DNA from: Alphaproteobacteria bacterium | GTDB lineage: Bacteria; Pseudomonadota; Alphaproteobacteria; Rhodobacterales; Rhodobacteraceae | DNA: 48,222 bases | Assembly (NCBI GenBank): GCA_030425145.1 | Contig: JAUHVK010000032.1 | Span: 1-48,222 of the forward strand | Direction: 5' to 3' | Part shown: positions 17,152 to 27,037 of the stretch, piece after piece | Layout of the letters: the number at the start of each line of letters is the position of its first letter | Position numbering within the stretch: position 1 is the stretch's first letter | Program-made: the position numbers and the translations under genes | Notes under the pieces: model-generated | What the model saw: only the letters and a program-made list of their open reading frames with translations | What the model was told of the DNA's origin: nothing | The model's database searches: none

Positions 17152-18052
17152 TGCCGTCTTTGAAGTCGAGGCCCATCTCGGAATAGCGCTCGGCTTCGTC
17201 GAGCCATTTCTCGCGCACCTTCACCTGCACGAAGAGGTGAATGCGGCGACCGAGGAACTCTTCGAGCTCTTCGCGGGCGGCCTTGCTGATGGCCTTGATG
17301 GTCTCGCCCTTGTTGCCCAGTACGATGCCCTTGTGCCCGTCGCGGACGACGTAGATCACCTGGTCGATCCGGGCCGATCCATCTTTGCGCTCTTCCCAGT
17401 TCTCGGTCTCGACGGTGAGCTGGTACGGCAGTTCCTGATGCAGGCGCAGCGTCAGCTTCTCGCGCGTCATTTCGGCCGCGATCATGCGCAGGGGCAGGTC
17501 CGCGATCTGGTCTTCGGGATAGAGCCAGGGGCTTTCCGGCAGATTGTTTGCCAGCCATTTGCGCAGGTCTTTGACGCCATGACCCTTCTCAGCCGAGATC
17601 ATGAAGGTCTCGGTGAAGGCGAATTTTTCGTTCATGTCCTGCGACAGCTTCAGCAGGTGCTTGGCTTCGACGCGGTCGATCTTGTTGATGGCGAGCGCAA
17701 CCGGGCGCTTGCCCACCACCTCGGCGAGGTTTTCAAGGATCGCTTCAACACCGTCAGTGATCCCGCGATGCGCTTCGATAAGCAGGACAACGACATCCGC
17801 GTCCGATGCCCCGCTCCACGCTGCAGCGACCATGGCGCGGTCCAGACGGCGGCGCGGTTTGAATAGGCCGGGGGTGTCCACCAGCACGATCTGCGCGTCG
17901 CCTTCGATCGCGACACCGCGGATGCGGGCGCGGGTGGTTTGAACCTTGTGGGTCACGATCGACACTTTCGCGCCGACCATCTGGTTGGTCAGCGTGGACT
18001 TGCCCGCATTGGGCTCTCCGATCAAAGCGACGAAACCGGCGCGCGTGGTCAT
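17144..18052 (-). CDS. era: GTPase Era
   Basis: Era is an essential GTPase that binds the 3' end of 16S rRNA and assists 30S maturation. The 302-residue product has G1 GEPNAGKST (12-20), G3 DTPG (59-62), G4 NKID (123-126) and G5 SAEKG, then a C-terminal KH RNA-binding domain with VLGNKGETIKAISKAAREELE. The ATG at 18052 gives the usual MTTRAGFVALIG start; an ATG four codons earlier is possible. Longer reading upstream overlaps the transporter gene and is not used. Confidence 0.96.
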   Translation of the reverse strand: MTTRAGFVALIGEPNAGKSTLTNQMVGAKVSIVTHKVQTTRARIRGVAIEGDAQIVLVDTPGLFKPRRRLDRAMVAAAWSGASDADVVVLLIEAHRGITDGVEAILENLAEVVGKRPVALAINKIDRVEAKHLLKLSQDMNEKFAFTETFMISAEKGHGVKDLRKWLANNLPESPWLYPEDQIADLPLRMIAAEMTREKLTLRLHQELPYQLTVETENWEERKDGSARIDQVIYVVRDGHKGIVLGNKGETIKAISKAAREELEEFLGRRIHLFVQVKVREKWLDEAERYSEMGLDFKDGNA

Positions 18053-18080
18053 AGGTGCATCCATCCTTAGAAGTCTGGCG

Positions 18081-18980
18081 TCATATGCCAGATCGCGAGG
18101 CAGAGCCAGCCCTGTCTTTGCGCCCGCTGCGCACCAAGGTGTAGACGCCACTGCCGACAATCAAGGTGGCACCGATCAGTGTGAGTGCGTCCGGGCGCTC
18201 TCCGAAGATCAGATAGGCAAAGACCAGTGCGATCAAGAGGCGGGAGTATCGGAACGGGGCAACGACAGAAACTTCGCCTGTGCGCATTGCCTTTGTGAGT
18301 GCGCTATATCCGATAAGCCCTGCAAACCCGGTGCCCAGGAGCAGCGTAAGCGCGGGCAGGTTGGGGGCCGCAAAGGGTGCACTTTCGAACAGGGTAATCA
18401 CTACTCCTGCGATAAAGACCATCAGGAACCCGAGGATGCCAAGCTGTGTTGCGGATACCTCGGGTGGGCTGGCCCGGGTCATCAGGTCACGACCGGCAAA
18501 GCCGATCATGCCGAGCACGGCAAAGATCGCTGTGGCATCAAAGCCGGAAGGCGTCGGTCGTAGGATCAGGAGTACCCCGGCAAAGCCGATGGACATGGCG
18601 ATCCAGCGGCGCGGCCCAACCTTTTCCTTAAGGACAAGTGCCGCACCCAAAGTCACCAAAAGTGGGGCCGCCTGAAGGATGGCCGAGGTTGTGGAGAGCG
18701 GCGCAAAGGCCAGACTGAGGGCAAAAAACAGACGACCAAGTATTTCGAACGCTGATCGGACCAGCAGCGGGCCTTCCACATAGGCGCGGCTGACCAGCGG
18801 TTCCTTGAGCCAGAGCGCATAGAGCACGAAGAACCCGGTGCCGAAGAGGCCGAACAGCATTGTTCCGACCCCGGCAGACACATCCCCTGTGGCGGTGGCA
18901 GCTTTGAAGAACGCGTCTTCGATGGCAAAGCCCAACATGGCCAGCACCATGAAAAGGCTGCCGCGCAGGTTATCGCTCAA
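18081..18980 (-). CDS. EamA/DMT-family transporter
   Basis: This inner-membrane permease of the drug/metabolite superfamily has 299 residues, ten predicted helices and two EamA repeats (about 5-140 and 150-290). The substrate is unknown; relatives export metabolites or amino acids. The start is taken as TTG at 18980, overlapping the rnc TGA (TTGA), which gives the normal [11 protein letters not shown] beginning. It is inserted between rnc and era, a common feature of this gene cluster in Rhodobacteraceae. Confidence 0.85.
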   Translation of the reverse strand: MSDNLRGSLFMVLAMLGFAIEDAFFKAATATGDVSAGVGTMLFGLFGTGFFVLYALWLKEPLVSRAYVEGPLLVRSAFEILGRLFFALSLAFAPLSTTSAILQAAPLLVTLGAALVLKEKVGPRRWIAMSIGFAGVLLILRPTPSGFDATAIFAVLGMIGFAGRDLMTRASPPEVSATQLGILGFLMVFIAGVVITLFESAPFAAPNLPALTLLLGTGFAGLIGYSALTKAMRTGEVSVVAPFRYSRLLIALVFAYLIFGERPDALTLIGATLIVGSGVYTLVRSGRKDRAGSASRSGI

Positions 18981-19666
18981 GACGCGCTCTTTTCGACGGT
19001 GCTCAACAGCGTCTTGGCGGCGGCTTGTTCTGCCTGCCGCTTGGAGCCAGCTTTCGCCTTGGCGGTCTTGCCGTCTTCCAGTCGAACTTCGATGACGAAT
19101 ACCGGGGCGTGGTCTGGGCCTTCGCGGGACAGTTCGACATAGCTTGGCGGTGGCATGGCGCGGGCTTGTGCCCATTCCTGCAACGCGGTTTTGGCATCGC
19201 GCGCATCATCTTTGACGGACCCGATCCTGTCGCCCCACAGTTTGAGAACCATCTCCTTGGCCGCCTCGAACCCGGCATCCAGATAGACGGCGGCAATCAC
19301 AGCCTCCATCGCGTCGCCCAGAAGAGCCTGTTTGCGCCGCCCGCCCGACATCATCTCGGAACGCCCCAGTTTGAGCGAGTCTCCCAGCTCAATCTGCCGT
19401 GCTACGTCGGCACAGGTTTCCTTGCGTACAAGCGCGTTGAACCGGGGGGCCAACTGCCCTTCGGACGCGCCCTTGTCTTCGGCCAGAAGCGCCTCGGCCA
19501 TCACAAGTCCAAGAACGCGGTCGCCGAGGAATTCAAGCCGCTGGTTGTCTTCGCGATTGGGACCGGCGCGTGACGAATGGGTCACGGCGCGCACCAACAA
19601 TTGGGGGCGTTCGAAACGATGCCCCAAACGCGTGCACAGCGCCTGAAGGTCCGCCGAAAGTTTCAC
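18977..19666 (-). CDS. rnc: Ribonuclease III
   Basis: RNase III cuts double-stranded RNA and processes rRNA precursors and mRNAs. The 229-residue product carries the signature [13 protein letters not shown] (E45, D49) and the second acidic pair D118/E121 in [19 protein letters not shown]-terminal dsRNA-binding domain (about 155-225) contains [19 protein letters not shown]. The start is GTG, overlapping the lepB stop by one base (TAGTG), so the two are coupled. Confidence 0.96.
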   Translation of the reverse strand: MKLSADLQALCTRLGHRFERPQLLVRAVTHSSRAGPNREDNQRLEFLGDRVLGLVMAEALLAEDKGASEGQLAPRFNALVRKETCADVARQIELGDSLKLGRSEMMSGGRRKQALLGDAMEAVIAAVYLDAGFEAAKEMVLKLWGDRIGSVKDDARDAKTALQEWAQARAMPPPSYVELSREGPDHAPVFVIEVRLEDGKTAKAKAGSKRQAEQAAAKTLLSTVEKSAS

Positions 19667-20502
19667 TACTCGATCTTCTCAAAAAAGCGGTCGCCGCGCC
19701 ACGTCCAGAAGAACAGCATGGACGATCCGGCGGACGAAAACACCACACGGTTTGCTTTGCCGATCAGGTTTTCAAAGGGAACGAACCCAACCCCGCCTGC
19801 AACGCTGGGCACGCGGCTGTCCGAGGAATTGTCACGGTTGTCACCCATCATGAAGTAATGGCCTTCGGGCACGGTGTAGACCGGCGTGTTGTCGGACCCC
19901 TGTGTCCCGATGTTCAGGATCGAATGGGTCCGACCATTCGGCAGGGTTTCGGCAAAGCGTTCCTTGACGCAGGTACCACCCGTGCCGACCGGCCCATTGG
20001 CGCAACGGGGGCGCAGACCCTGCGGGCCTTGCGGCGCGGCGGTTTCCTCGAAATTCGGCTGTTGCGCCAACTCAACCGCGGTGCCGTTGATGTGCAGCAC
20101 GCCACGGATCATCTGGATTTCGTCGCCGGGCATACCGATCACGCGCTTGATGAAATCGCGCCCCGTGACAGGATGGCGGAACACGGCGACATCTCCGCGC
20201 TCGGGTTCGGAGCCAAAGAGACGGCTGTTGTCACCATCGGCCCAACCGCACAGGTCCTTGGCGTCGATGTCGATGCCGAAATTCGGCAGATAGAGCGACG
20301 GGCAGGAGGCGTAGGAATAGCCGTAGGACATCTTGTTGACGAATAGGAAGTCCCCGATCAACAACGTGTCTTTCATCGAGCCCGAGGGGATCCAGAATGG
20401 CTGGAAGAACAGGGTGCGGAATACTCCGGCAATCAGGAGCGCATAGACGATCGTCTTGATCGTCTCGACGATCCCGCCGCTTTTCTTGGTTTCAGACGCC
20501 AT
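19666..20502 (-). CDS. lepB: Signal peptidase I
   Basis: LepB removes signal peptides from Sec and Tat substrates at the periplasmic face. The 278-residue protein has one N-terminal membrane helix (about 13-32), the catalytic Ser42 in PSGSM and the general base Lys119 in [12 protein letters not shown], followed by box [12 protein letters not shown]. An insert of about 40 residues ([21 protein letters not shown] and [12 protein letters not shown]) holds two cysteine pairs that could form disulfides. Confidence 0.96.
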   Translation of the reverse strand: MASETKKSGGIVETIKTIVYALLIAGVFRTLFFQPFWIPSGSMKDTLLIGDFLFVNKMSYGYSYASCPSLYLPNFGIDIDAKDLCGWADGDNSRLFGSEPERGDVAVFRHPVTGRDFIKRVIGMPGDEIQMIRGVLHINGTAVELAQQPNFEETAAPQGPQGLRPRCANGPVGTGGTCVKERFAETLPNGRTHSILNIGTQGSDNTPVYTVPEGHYFMMGDNRDNSSDSRVPSVAGGVGFVPFENLIGKANRVVFSSAGSSMLFFWTWRGDRFFEKIE

Positions 20503-20573
20503 GATCCTGCCTTCTGCTCGATTGTCCCGCGCTACATGAGCGGGGGCGGCGCGGGTGTCAAGCCAAGCGGGCG

Positions 20574-20972
20574 TTACTTGGGACGCGCCTCAATCAGCAC
20601 GGTGGCCTGTGCCCATGGGTGATCGTCGGTCAGTGTGACATGGATGATCGCCTCGTGGCCGGGTGGCGTGAGGTCTTCCAGTCGCTTCTTTGCCCAGCCT
20701 GTTACCTCCATGATCGGTTGACCGGTGTGCAGGTTGCGCACCGACATGTCCTTCCACGCGATCCCCATGCGCAGCCCTGTGCCAAGCGCCTTGGAGCACG
20801 CCTCCTTCGCAGCCCAGCGTTTGGCGTAGGTGCCGGCCACGTCGCGGCGTCGCTCAGCCTTGCGCTGCTCGATTTCGGTAAACACACGATTGCGGAAACG
20901 GTCGCCGAACCGGTCAAGTGTCGCCGCGATGCGGTCGATATTCGCCAGATCGGTTCCGATGCCGATGATCAT
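20574..20972 (-). CDS. acpS: Holo-[acyl-carrier-protein] synthase
   Basis: AcpS transfers 4'-phosphopantetheine from CoA to acyl carrier protein. The 132-residue protein has the Mg-binding GIGTDL (D8) and [16 protein letters not shown] (E57), then the usual HVTLTDD region. AGGAG precedes the ATG at good distance. It lies 71 bp upstream of lepB on the same strand, after the pdxJ-acpS gap. Confidence 0.95.
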   Translation of the reverse strand: MIIGIGTDLANIDRIAATLDRFGDRFRNRVFTEIEQRKAERRRDVAGTYAKRWAAKEACSKALGTGLRMGIAWKDMSVRNLHTGQPIMEVTGWAKKRLEDLTPPGHEAIIHVTLTDDHPWAQATVLIEARPK

Positions 20973-20975
20973 GTC

Positions 20976-21107
20976 TCATCTCCTGTCGCCGCGAAGATGG
21001 GGAAGCTGATACCCAATGCCCCGGGCGGATGATGCCGAGCGCGACTCCGGCAAGCAATGGTCCAGCGCGATTCCGATAATGCATATCCCCCAAGCGAGAA
21101 GCGTCAC
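20976..21107 (-). CDS. Possible small single-pass membrane protein (or remnant) between pdxJ and acpS
   Basis: One minus-strand frame stays open through this 257-bp gap and encodes a credible membrane helix (TLLAWGICIIGIALDHCL) followed by a polar tail. It ends in a TGA three bases before the acpS ATG. The only in-frame start is GTG at 21107, without a clear ribosome binding site, and the frame extends upstream to a TAA in the pdxJ terminator. It may be a real 43-residue protein, a decayed gene or chance. Confidence 0.25.
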   Translation of the reverse strand: MTLLAWGICIIGIALDHCLPESRSASSARGIGYQLPHLRGDRR

Positions 21108-21202
21108 GAGCGCCAGCGTTGCCGCCGGGGAGGGCCGACGAACCGGTCCGTCAACGTTACCCCGGTTCGTGCGACTTCTAGAATGAGGATCGTCGGATAG
21201 GT

Positions 21203-21231
21203 CAAAAGTAGACGGGTCTTACCGTCCCGTC
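21203..21231 (-). terminator. Rho-independent-type terminator after pdxJ
   Basis: On the minus strand GACGGG-ACGGTAAGA-CCCGTC is followed by TACTTTTGAC. The stem begins at the pdxJ stop codon. The six-base stem and short T run make a modest terminator that would separate pdxJ from acpS-lepB-rnc. Confidence 0.55.
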
Positions 21232-21982
21232 AGGCCCGCGCGGCATCCATGAGGCGGCGCATTTCCGCGATGGCCGGGCCGAGGCCGCGGAATACCGATT
21301 CTCCGATCAGGAAGTGACCGATATTCAACTCCATCACCTCGGGAAAAGCGGCCACGGGTGTCACGGTGTCGTAGGTCAACCCGTGCCCGGCATGCACCTC
21401 AAGACCCAGTGAATTCGCATAGGCCGACATCTCGCGCATCATTTCCAACTCGCGGTCGCGGGTTTCAAAATCGCCTTCGGCATGGGCATCGCAATAGGCC
21501 CCTGTGTGCAGTTCAATGACTTGCGCACCGATCCGATGGGCGGCAGCGATCTGGCGTTCATCTGCTCCGATGAAAATCGACACACGGCATCCGGCTTCGC
21601 GCAGGGGCGCGATGTATCCCGCCAGTTTGTTCTCTTCACGTGCGACTTCAAGCCCGCCTTCGGTGGTCCGCTCCTCGCGTTTTTCGGGTACGATGCAGAC
21701 CGCATGCGGTTTATGGCGAAGGGCGATCTTCTGCATTTCTTCGGTTGCAGCCATTTCGAAATTCAGCGGCACGCGCAACGTGTCCATGAGGCGGTCGATA
21801 TCACTGTCTATAATGTGGCGGCGGTCCTCACGCAGATGTGCGGTGATGCCATCGGCCCCGGCTTCTTCGGCCAGTTGGGCCGCGCGTACCGGATCAGGGA
21901 GCTCTCCTCCTCGCGCATTGCGCAGGGTGGCCACGTGGTCGATATTTACACCGAGCCGCAAGCGGCCTGCATAGTCAGTCAT
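21230..21982 (-). CDS. pdxJ: Pyridoxine 5'-phosphate synthase
   Basis: PdxJ condenses 1-deoxyxylulose 5-phosphate with 3-amino-2-oxopropyl phosphate to pyridoxine 5'-phosphate, the last ring-forming step of DXP-dependent vitamin B6 synthesis. The 250-residue TIM barrel has [49 protein letters not shown] and [10 protein letters not shown]. The ATG at 21982 is preferred because GGAGG lies just upstream; an ATG four codons earlier is in that same leader. Confidence 0.97.
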   Translation of the reverse strand: MTDYAGRLRLGVNIDHVATLRNARGGELPDPVRAAQLAEEAGADGITAHLREDRRHIIDSDIDRLMDTLRVPLNFEMAATEEMQKIALRHKPHAVCIVPEKREERTTEGGLEVAREENKLAGYIAPLREAGCRVSIFIGADERQIAAAHRIGAQVIELHTGAYCDAHAEGDFETRDRELEMMREMSAYANSLGLEVHAGHGLTYDTVTPVAAFPEVMELNIGHFLIGESVFRGLGPAIAEMRRLMDAARA

Positions 21983-22008
21983 TCTCGCCTCCATCGTTGA
22001 GGCTGAAC

Positions 22009-22662
22009 CTAGTCTGCCGCCTGTCCGTCGTCAGCCTGTTTCTTCTTTTTCTTCAAAGACGCCAGTTTGGCCTTCAACACACCTTTGCGACGGTTCTGAT
22101 AGGCGCGGATCAGTGGCACCGATAGATAGTAGCAAATCAGGCCGCAGATAATGCCGGGGAGGATGCCACCGACCAGCCAGGGGAAGAATACTTCGTCATA
22201 GAATATCCGCAGCCCTTCCCAATTCGCGTTGGCGTCTGTGAACATGGCGACGAAGTTGCGCCACAGGTCTTCACCGGCCTTGGCGAACTTGTAACCGATG
22301 CTGCCATGTGAATGGCGAATCTCGCCCAGCCCCAAGAGCCAGTATCCAGTCTGAAGAGAGGCGACGCTGATCGGGACATAGGTCAGCGGATTGCCAAAAA
22401 AGGTCGACAGAAGGGCGGCAAGGATATTGCCGCGCATGACCCAGGCGATGATCGCGGCGGTGATAAAGTGCAGGCCGTAAAACGGTGTGAAGGTGGTGAG
22501 AACACCAGCAAAGATGCCGCGTGCGATTTTTTCCGGGGGGTCGGGAAGGCGATGCAAACGATGCTGGACATAGCGTGCGGCGCGGGTCCAGCCGCCGCGC
22601 GGCCAAAGCGCCTCACGGAGGGTGGTCAAGAGTGACCGCCTGTCCCGCCGTTTGAAAACCAA
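22009..22662 (-). CDS. DUF2062 family membrane protein
   Basis: This 217-residue protein has a basic N-terminus, a conserved [24 protein letters not shown] segment and membrane helices at about 50-120 and 165-190. The very basic C-terminus contains [13 protein letters not shown]. The function is unknown; the family is widespread in proteobacteria and often sits near pdxJ and relA. The start is TTG at 22662 with GAAGGGA upstream. It is 26 bp before pdxJ in the same direction. Confidence 0.85.
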   Translation of the reverse strand: MVFKRRDRRSLLTTLREALWPRGGWTRAARYVQHRLHRLPDPPEKIARGIFAGVLTTFTPFYGLHFITAAIIAWVMRGNILAALLSTFFGNPLTYVPISVASLQTGYWLLGLGEIRHSHGSIGYKFAKAGEDLWRNFVAMFTDANANWEGLRIFYDEVFFPWLVGGILPGIICGLICYYLSVPLIRAYQNRRKGVLKAKLASLKKKKKQADDGQAAD

Positions 22663-22682
22663 CTTGCGTCCCTTCGATCTTC

Positions 22683-24821
22683 CTATTCGGCCGCAGCCGG
22701 TTGTGTCGACAATGCAGGATCCCGCCGCCGAACCACGGACGCCACATCACTTTCCGCTTCGAGTGCCGACATCACCGCGTGAAGATGGTTTGCATCACTT
22801 AAGTCGATGACCACGAGCAGTTTGTAATAGTCCGGTTTGCGATCCTCAAAAATCAGGTCCGAGATATTGGCGTTTTTTTCGCCGATCAATGTGCAAATCC
22901 GTCCCAGTACCCCGGCATCGTTCCCGATGGTGAGTTCCAGGGATACGGAATAGACCGGAGGATGGTTCCCGGTCGCCCAGTGCAGATCGAGCCAGCGCGA
23001 AGGATGATCCTCATAGGCCGCAAGCGCACCGCAGTCGATCGAATGCACGATCACACCCTTGCCGCGCTGCACGATCCCGACAATCCGTTCACCGGGAAGC
23101 GGTTGACAGCAAGGTGCGCGATCAAACGCCTGGCCCTTGTCTAGGCCGATGACGGCACTGTTTATCTCGATGAATTCCGAGGGCTTCGGTGCTAGGTCGG
23201 GATAAACGGCGGCGACCGCCTCGCGCGCAGACATTTCGGCGCTCCCAAGCCGTGCAAGCAATTCCTGTGCATCCGCGATGCGTAAGTTGCGCGCGGCCAT
23301 TTCCAGCACCTTGTCGCTGGCTTTTTTACCGACGTTCTCAAATGCAGAGCGGGCCAGTTCTCGACCCAACTGGGCATATCGTTCCCGCCCGGCTTCGCGC
23401 AGTTCCCGCCGGATCGCGGATTTGGCTTTGCCCGTGGTTGCAATATCAAGCCAGGTCGCCTGTGGACTTTGGCCATCGGCGGTGACGATATCGACGGATT
23501 GCCCGTTCTTAAGGCGGGTCCACAGCGGCACACGGATACCATCGACTTTCGCGCCAACGCAGGCCGAGCCGATCCGTGTGTGGATCGCATAGGCGAAATC
23601 AAGCGGCGTTGCCCCGCGCGGGAGTTTCACCACGTCGCCCTTGGGAGTGAAGCAGAAAACTTTATCGGGGTACATCTCGAGCTTAACCGCCTCGAGGAAG
23701 TCCTCGTGATCGTCTTCGCCGTCGAATTGTTCGGTCAGGGAGGCGACCCACTTCGCCGGGTCCACGGCAAAGGGGTTTTCGCTACGCTCGCCGTCGCGAT
23801 ATGACCAGTGCGCGGCAACGCCCGTTTCGGCAACATCGTGCATCTGTCGGGTTCGGATCTGCACCTCGACACGTTTGCCATCACGGCCGGACACCGTAGT
23901 ATGGATCGATCGGTAGCCGTTAGACTTCGGTTCGCTGATGTAATCCTTGAAACGTCCCGGAATGGCCCGCCAGCGCTGGTGGATCACGCCCAGAGCGGCA
24001 TAGCAATCCGCTTTGGATCGAGTGATGATCCGGAAGCCGTAGATGTCGGACAGACGGGAAAACCCGATCTCTTTCTCCTGCATCTTGCGCCAGATCGAAA
24101 AGGGTTTCTTGGCGCGCCCGAACACTTCGGCATCGATCCCGGCTTTTTCCAGTTCGTGCCGCATGTCACCGGTGATCCGGTGGATCACGTCACCCGTTTC
24201 TTTTTGCAGGGTGATGAAGCGTCGGATAATGCTCGCGCGGCCTTCGGGGTTGAGCACGCGGAAGGCCAGATCCTCCAACTCTTCGCGCATCCATTGCATC
24301 CCCATGCGACCGGCGAGCGGTGCATAGATGTCCATGGTTTCGCGCGACTTCTGGATTTGCTTTTCAGGCCGCATCGCCTTGATCGTCCGCATGTTGTGCA
24401 GACGGTCAGCCAGTTTCACCAGAATCACCCGCAGGTCCTTGGACATGGCCATGAACAGCTTGCGGAAGTTCTCGGCCTGCTTGGTCTCGGAACTGGAGAG
24501 CTGAAGATTGGTGAGCTTAGTCACACCGTCGACCAGCACGGCCACTTCGTTGCCAAAGCGGTTTGCCACCTCGGAATAGGTCGATTTGGTGTCTTCGATG
24601 GTATCGTGGAGAAGTGCCGTGATGATGGTTGCATCATCCAGTTGCTGCTCTGTCAGAATGGCAGCTACGGCGACGGGGTGCGAGAAATATGGTTCACCGG
24701 AATGGCGAAACTGACCTTCGTGCATCTCGCGGCCATAATCGTAGGCCGCGCGAATAAGCGCCTCGTTGGTCTTGGGGTTGTAGTTGCGTACCAGCGCAAC
24801 AAGGTCGTCAGCCGCGATCAT
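22683..24821 (-). CDS. relA/spoT: Bifunctional (p)ppGpp synthetase/hydrolase
   Basis: The 712-residue Rsh protein makes and degrades the alarmone (p)ppGpp and is probably the sole long Rsh of the cell. Order: an HD hydrolase domain with an intact HDTIEDT (His72-Asp73) and FSHPVAVAAIL; a synthetase domain with FSIWRKMQEKEIGFSRLSDIYGFRI and GYRSIHTTV; a TGS domain (about 390-450); a conserved helical and zinc-finger-like region with FDRAPCCQPLPGERIVG; and a C-terminal ACT domain. Active hydrolase residues imply it can do both reactions. It follows rpoZ with a 39-bp gap carrying a stem-loop. Confidence 0.95.
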   Translation of the reverse strand: MIAADDLVALVRNYNPKTNEALIRAAYDYGREMHEGQFRHSGEPYFSHPVAVAAILTEQQLDDATIITALLHDTIEDTKSTYSEVANRFGNEVAVLVDGVTKLTNLQLSSSETKQAENFRKLFMAMSKDLRVILVKLADRLHNMRTIKAMRPEKQIQKSRETMDIYAPLAGRMGMQWMREELEDLAFRVLNPEGRASIIRRFITLQKETGDVIHRITGDMRHELEKAGIDAEVFGRAKKPFSIWRKMQEKEIGFSRLSDIYGFRIITRSKADCYAALGVIHQRWRAIPGRFKDYISEPKSNGYRSIHTTVSGRDGKRVEVQIRTRQMHDVAETGVAAHWSYRDGERSENPFAVDPAKWVASLTEQFDGEDDHEDFLEAVKLEMYPDKVFCFTPKGDVVKLPRGATPLDFAYAIHTRIGSACVGAKVDGIRVPLWTRLKNGQSVDIVTADGQSPQATWLDIATTGKAKSAIRRELREAGRERYAQLGRELARSAFENVGKKASDKVLEMAARNLRIADAQELLARLGSAEMSAREAVAAVYPDLAPKPSEFIEINSAVIGLDKGQAFDRAPCCQPLPGERIVGIVQRGKGVIVHSIDCGALAAYEDHPSRWLDLHWATGNHPPVYSVSLELTIGNDAGVLGRICTLIGEKNANISDLIFEDRKPDYYKLLVVIDLSDANHLHAVMSALEAESDVASVVRRRDPALSTQPAAAE

Positions 24822-24840
24822 CGGCGCCTCATTCTCATGC

Positions 24841-24860
24841 GGCCCGCATCGCAGCGGGCC
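24841..24860 (-). terminator. Stem-loop between rpoZ and relA/spoT
   Basis: GGCCCGC-TGCGAT-GCGGGCC (minus strand) is a perfect 7-bp stem touching the rpoZ stop codon, with no T-tract after it. It is 20 bp before the relA/spoT ATG and could attenuate, or slow decay between, the two cistrons. Confidence 0.55.
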
Positions 24861-25214
24861 TTAGCCCTGACCCTGCGCCTCCATCAGAGCGCGGAGCAGT
24901 TTTTCTTCGGAAAGATCATCGTCGGCGGGCTTGTCGGGCTCTGTACCCATGAGCAACGCCATTGCATCTTCTTCCGGCTCGTCGACTTCGATCTGCGTCT
25001 GGTTCGATTCGATCAGACGTTCGCGAAGTTCGTCCGCCGACTGAGTTTCATCTGCAATCTCACGAAGTGCAACAACCGGGTTCTTGTCGTTGTCACGGTC
25101 CACCGTAATTGCAGCACCAGCCGACACTTCGCGGGCGCGGTGTGCAGCGAGCATCACTAGCTCAAAACGATTTGGAACTTTGTCAACGCAGTCTTCAACC
25201 GTCACGCGGGCCAT
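24861..25214 (-). CDS. rpoZ: DNA-directed RNA polymerase omega subunit
   Basis: Omega helps fold beta' and assemble RNA polymerase, and is part of a ppGpp-binding site in proteobacteria. The 117-residue protein starts [29 protein letters not shown], the standard omega core, then [10 protein letters not shown]. The C-terminal 55 residues are acidic ([13 protein letters not shown]), as usual in alphaproteobacteria. Adjacency to relA/spoT is conserved and fits the shared ppGpp theme. Confidence 0.96.
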   Translation of the reverse strand: MARVTVEDCVDKVPNRFELVMLAAHRAREVSAGAAITVDRDNDKNPVVALREIADETQSADELRERLIESNQTQIEVDEPEEDAMALLMGTEPDKPADDDLSEEKLLRALMEAQGQG

Positions 25215-25288
25215 GGGAACTCCAATTCATCGGGCAGCCTTCGAGAAACTTTTAGATATCGCTCTGATGCTGCGAGTACAAGTCGATA

Positions 25289-25852
25289 TCAGGATTCAAG
25301 CACAACTATCTCGTCCAGAGCCTCTGGCGCGAGAGCATCACACATTTCTGTCACGGTCAATTTCAGAACCGGATGGCGCCATCCTGCCGCAATATCCCGC
25401 ATTGGCACAAGAACAAATGCACGGTCTTGCAATCGCGGATGCGGTAATATCAATTCCGACGGCGCGGCGCGGCGCTGTTCATCAGAGGGCAAGTCGCGCC
25501 AATACGTATAGGTTGCAAGATCTGGCAGAACCGACTCGCCGCAGGCGATCAGATCGAGGTCCAGCGTTCGCATCCCCCAGCGCTCAAGGCGCTTCCGGCC
25601 ATGTTTTTCTTCTATTTCATGTAGATAGCAGAGCATATCTTTGGCGTTCAGGGGTGACTTAAGATGCAGCGCGGCGTTAACGTAATCTGGGCCTGCTCCT
25701 GCAGGAAAGCACGGCGTTTGGTAAAACCGACTGACGGCCTGAATCGCCTTATTTTCTTGGTTCAAAGCGGCAATGGCAGCTTTCAGCGTATCGCTTGGCG
25801 AAGCCTCGCCAAGCGGTAAATTTGCGCCCAGTGCGACGTAATAGTCATTCAT
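25289..25852 (-). CDS. folK: 2-amino-4-hydroxy-6-hydroxymethyldihydropteridine pyrophosphokinase
   Basis: FolK pyrophosphorylates hydroxymethyldihydropterin in folate synthesis. The 187-residue protein has VALGANLPLG, SRFYQTPCFP, the Mg/ATP motif ERWGMRTLDLDLIACG and LPHPRLQDRAFVLVPM. An insertion TYTYWRDLPSDEQRRAAPSE precedes the last motif. It is divergent from the NYN gene across 153 bp that hold both promoters; no clear operator was seen there. Confidence 0.95.
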   Translation of the reverse strand: MNDYYVALGANLPLGEASPSDTLKAAIAALNQENKAIQAVSRFYQTPCFPAGAGPDYVNAALHLKSPLNAKDMLCYLHEIEEKHGRKRLERWGMRTLDLDLIACGESVLPDLATYTYWRDLPSDEQRRAAPSELILPHPRLQDRAFVLVPMRDIAAGWRHPVLKLTVTEMCDALAPEALDEIVVLES

Positions 25853-26005
25853 AAATCTGTCATATATGCCAAAGTGACGATAAATCTTTCCTTGCGATGT
25901 TGTGTCAAACCATTAAATCACCGGACGCACCTTGGCCATGTGGCTTCGGAACCACCACTCCCGAATGCCGGTCCGGCTGCAAAATAATTTTGAAAGGCTC
26001 AATTC

Positions 26006-26578
26006 ATGTTCTACAAAGACGAGCGTTTGGCGCTGTTCATAGATGGATCGAATCTTTACGCGGCCGCAAAGTCGCTGGGTTTTGACATCGACTACAAGCT
26101 TTTACGACAAGAGTTCGTGCGCCGAGGCAAGCTGCTGCGCGCTTTCTACTACACCGCCCTTCTCGAAAACGACGAGTATTCTCCGATCCGCCCTCTGGTC
26201 GATTGGCTGCACTACAACGGTTTCAACATGCGGACGAAACCGGCGAAGGAATACACCGACAGCCAAGGCCGTCGGAAAGTTAAAGGCAACATGGATATCG
26301 AACTCACTGTCGATGCCATGGAGCTTGCAGATCACGTGGACCACATCGTCCTGTTTTCCGGCGACGGTGACTTCCGCCCGCTGATCGAAAGCCTGCAGCG
26401 CAAAGGTGTACGGGTTTCGGTTGTCTCGACGATCCGCAGCCAGCCTCCGATGATTGCGGACGAGCTTCGCCGTCAGGCCGACAACTTCATCGAGCTGGAT
26501 GAACTGCGCGATGTGATCGGACGCCCGCCGCGCGACCCGATGCCCGACCGTCAGCCTGTCGCTGCCGAACAAGACTAA
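26006..26578 (+). CDS. NYN-domain (LabA/DUF88-type) putative RNase
   Basis: The 190-residue protein has a PIN-like NYN nuclease fold: Asp13 in LFIDGSNLYAAAK, Asp97 in GNMDIELTVDAM, and Asp120/Asp122 in LFSGDGDFRPLIESLQRKGVRVSVV form the expected acidic metal-binding set. Relatives are RNases or RNA-handling factors; LabA-type proteins affect gene expression. It is followed 21 bp later by the YqaA-like gene. A proline/aspartate-rich tail ends the protein. Confidence 0.88.
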   Translation: MFYKDERLALFIDGSNLYAAAKSLGFDIDYKLLRQEFVRRGKLLRAFYYTALLENDEYSPIRPLVDWLHYNGFNMRTKPAKEYTDSQGRRKVKGNMDIELTVDAMELADHVDHIVLFSGDGDFRPLIESLQRKGVRVSVVSTIRSQPPMIADELRRQADNFIELDELRDVIGRPPRDPMPDRQPVAAEQD

Positions 26579-26599
26579 TCGAAAAGCCGTTCCGAACTC

Positions 26600-27037
26600 A
26601 TGTGGAGTGATCTGCTCTCACTCGGCAGTCTCTTCATCGTGGCATTCGGGGCGGCAACCATCTTACCGTTCCAGTCCGAGATCGTGTTCGTCGCGCTTCA
26701 AGTGCGCGGCGACATCCCTATCGAGTGGATTATCCTCTTCGCCAGCGTCGGGAACATCCTTGGGTCAGGGTTGAATTACGCCCTGGGCCGAGTGCTGGAG
26801 CGATTCCATGGGCGGCGCTGGTTTCCCGTGTCAGACGCTCAGCTCGAAAAGGCCCGGGCGTGGTATCTGAAATGGGGCGTCTGGACGCTCTTGTTCAGCT
26901 GGGCACCGCTGGGTGATGCCTTGACTATCGTCGCAGGTGTCATGCGCACCAATATATGGCTGTTTTTCTTCTTGGTCAGCATAGCAAAGACAGTCCGCTA
27001 CATCGTCGTTGCAATGGTTACCGCTGCGGCGTTCTGA
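26600..27037 (+). CDS. YqaA-like inner-membrane protein (VTT/DedA relative)
   Basis: The 145-residue protein has about four membrane helices and the short motif GNILGSGLNYALGR, followed by WYLKWGVWTLLFSWAPLGDALTIVAGVMR, which recalls YqaA/SNARE-associated (VTT) proteins with their F/W-x-R-x-x-P-like turn. Such proteins are membrane-homeostasis or lipid-scramblase-like factors, mostly uncharacterised. It is likely cotranscribed with the NYN gene. Its end overlaps the convergent MFS gene by 20 bp. Confidence 0.82.
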   Translation: MWSDLLSLGSLFIVAFGAATILPFQSEIVFVALQVRGDIPIEWIILFASVGNILGSGLNYALGRVLERFHGRRWFPVSDAQLEKARAWYLKWGVWTLLFSWAPLGDALTIVAGVMRTNIWLFFFLVSIAKTVRYIVVAMVTAAAF

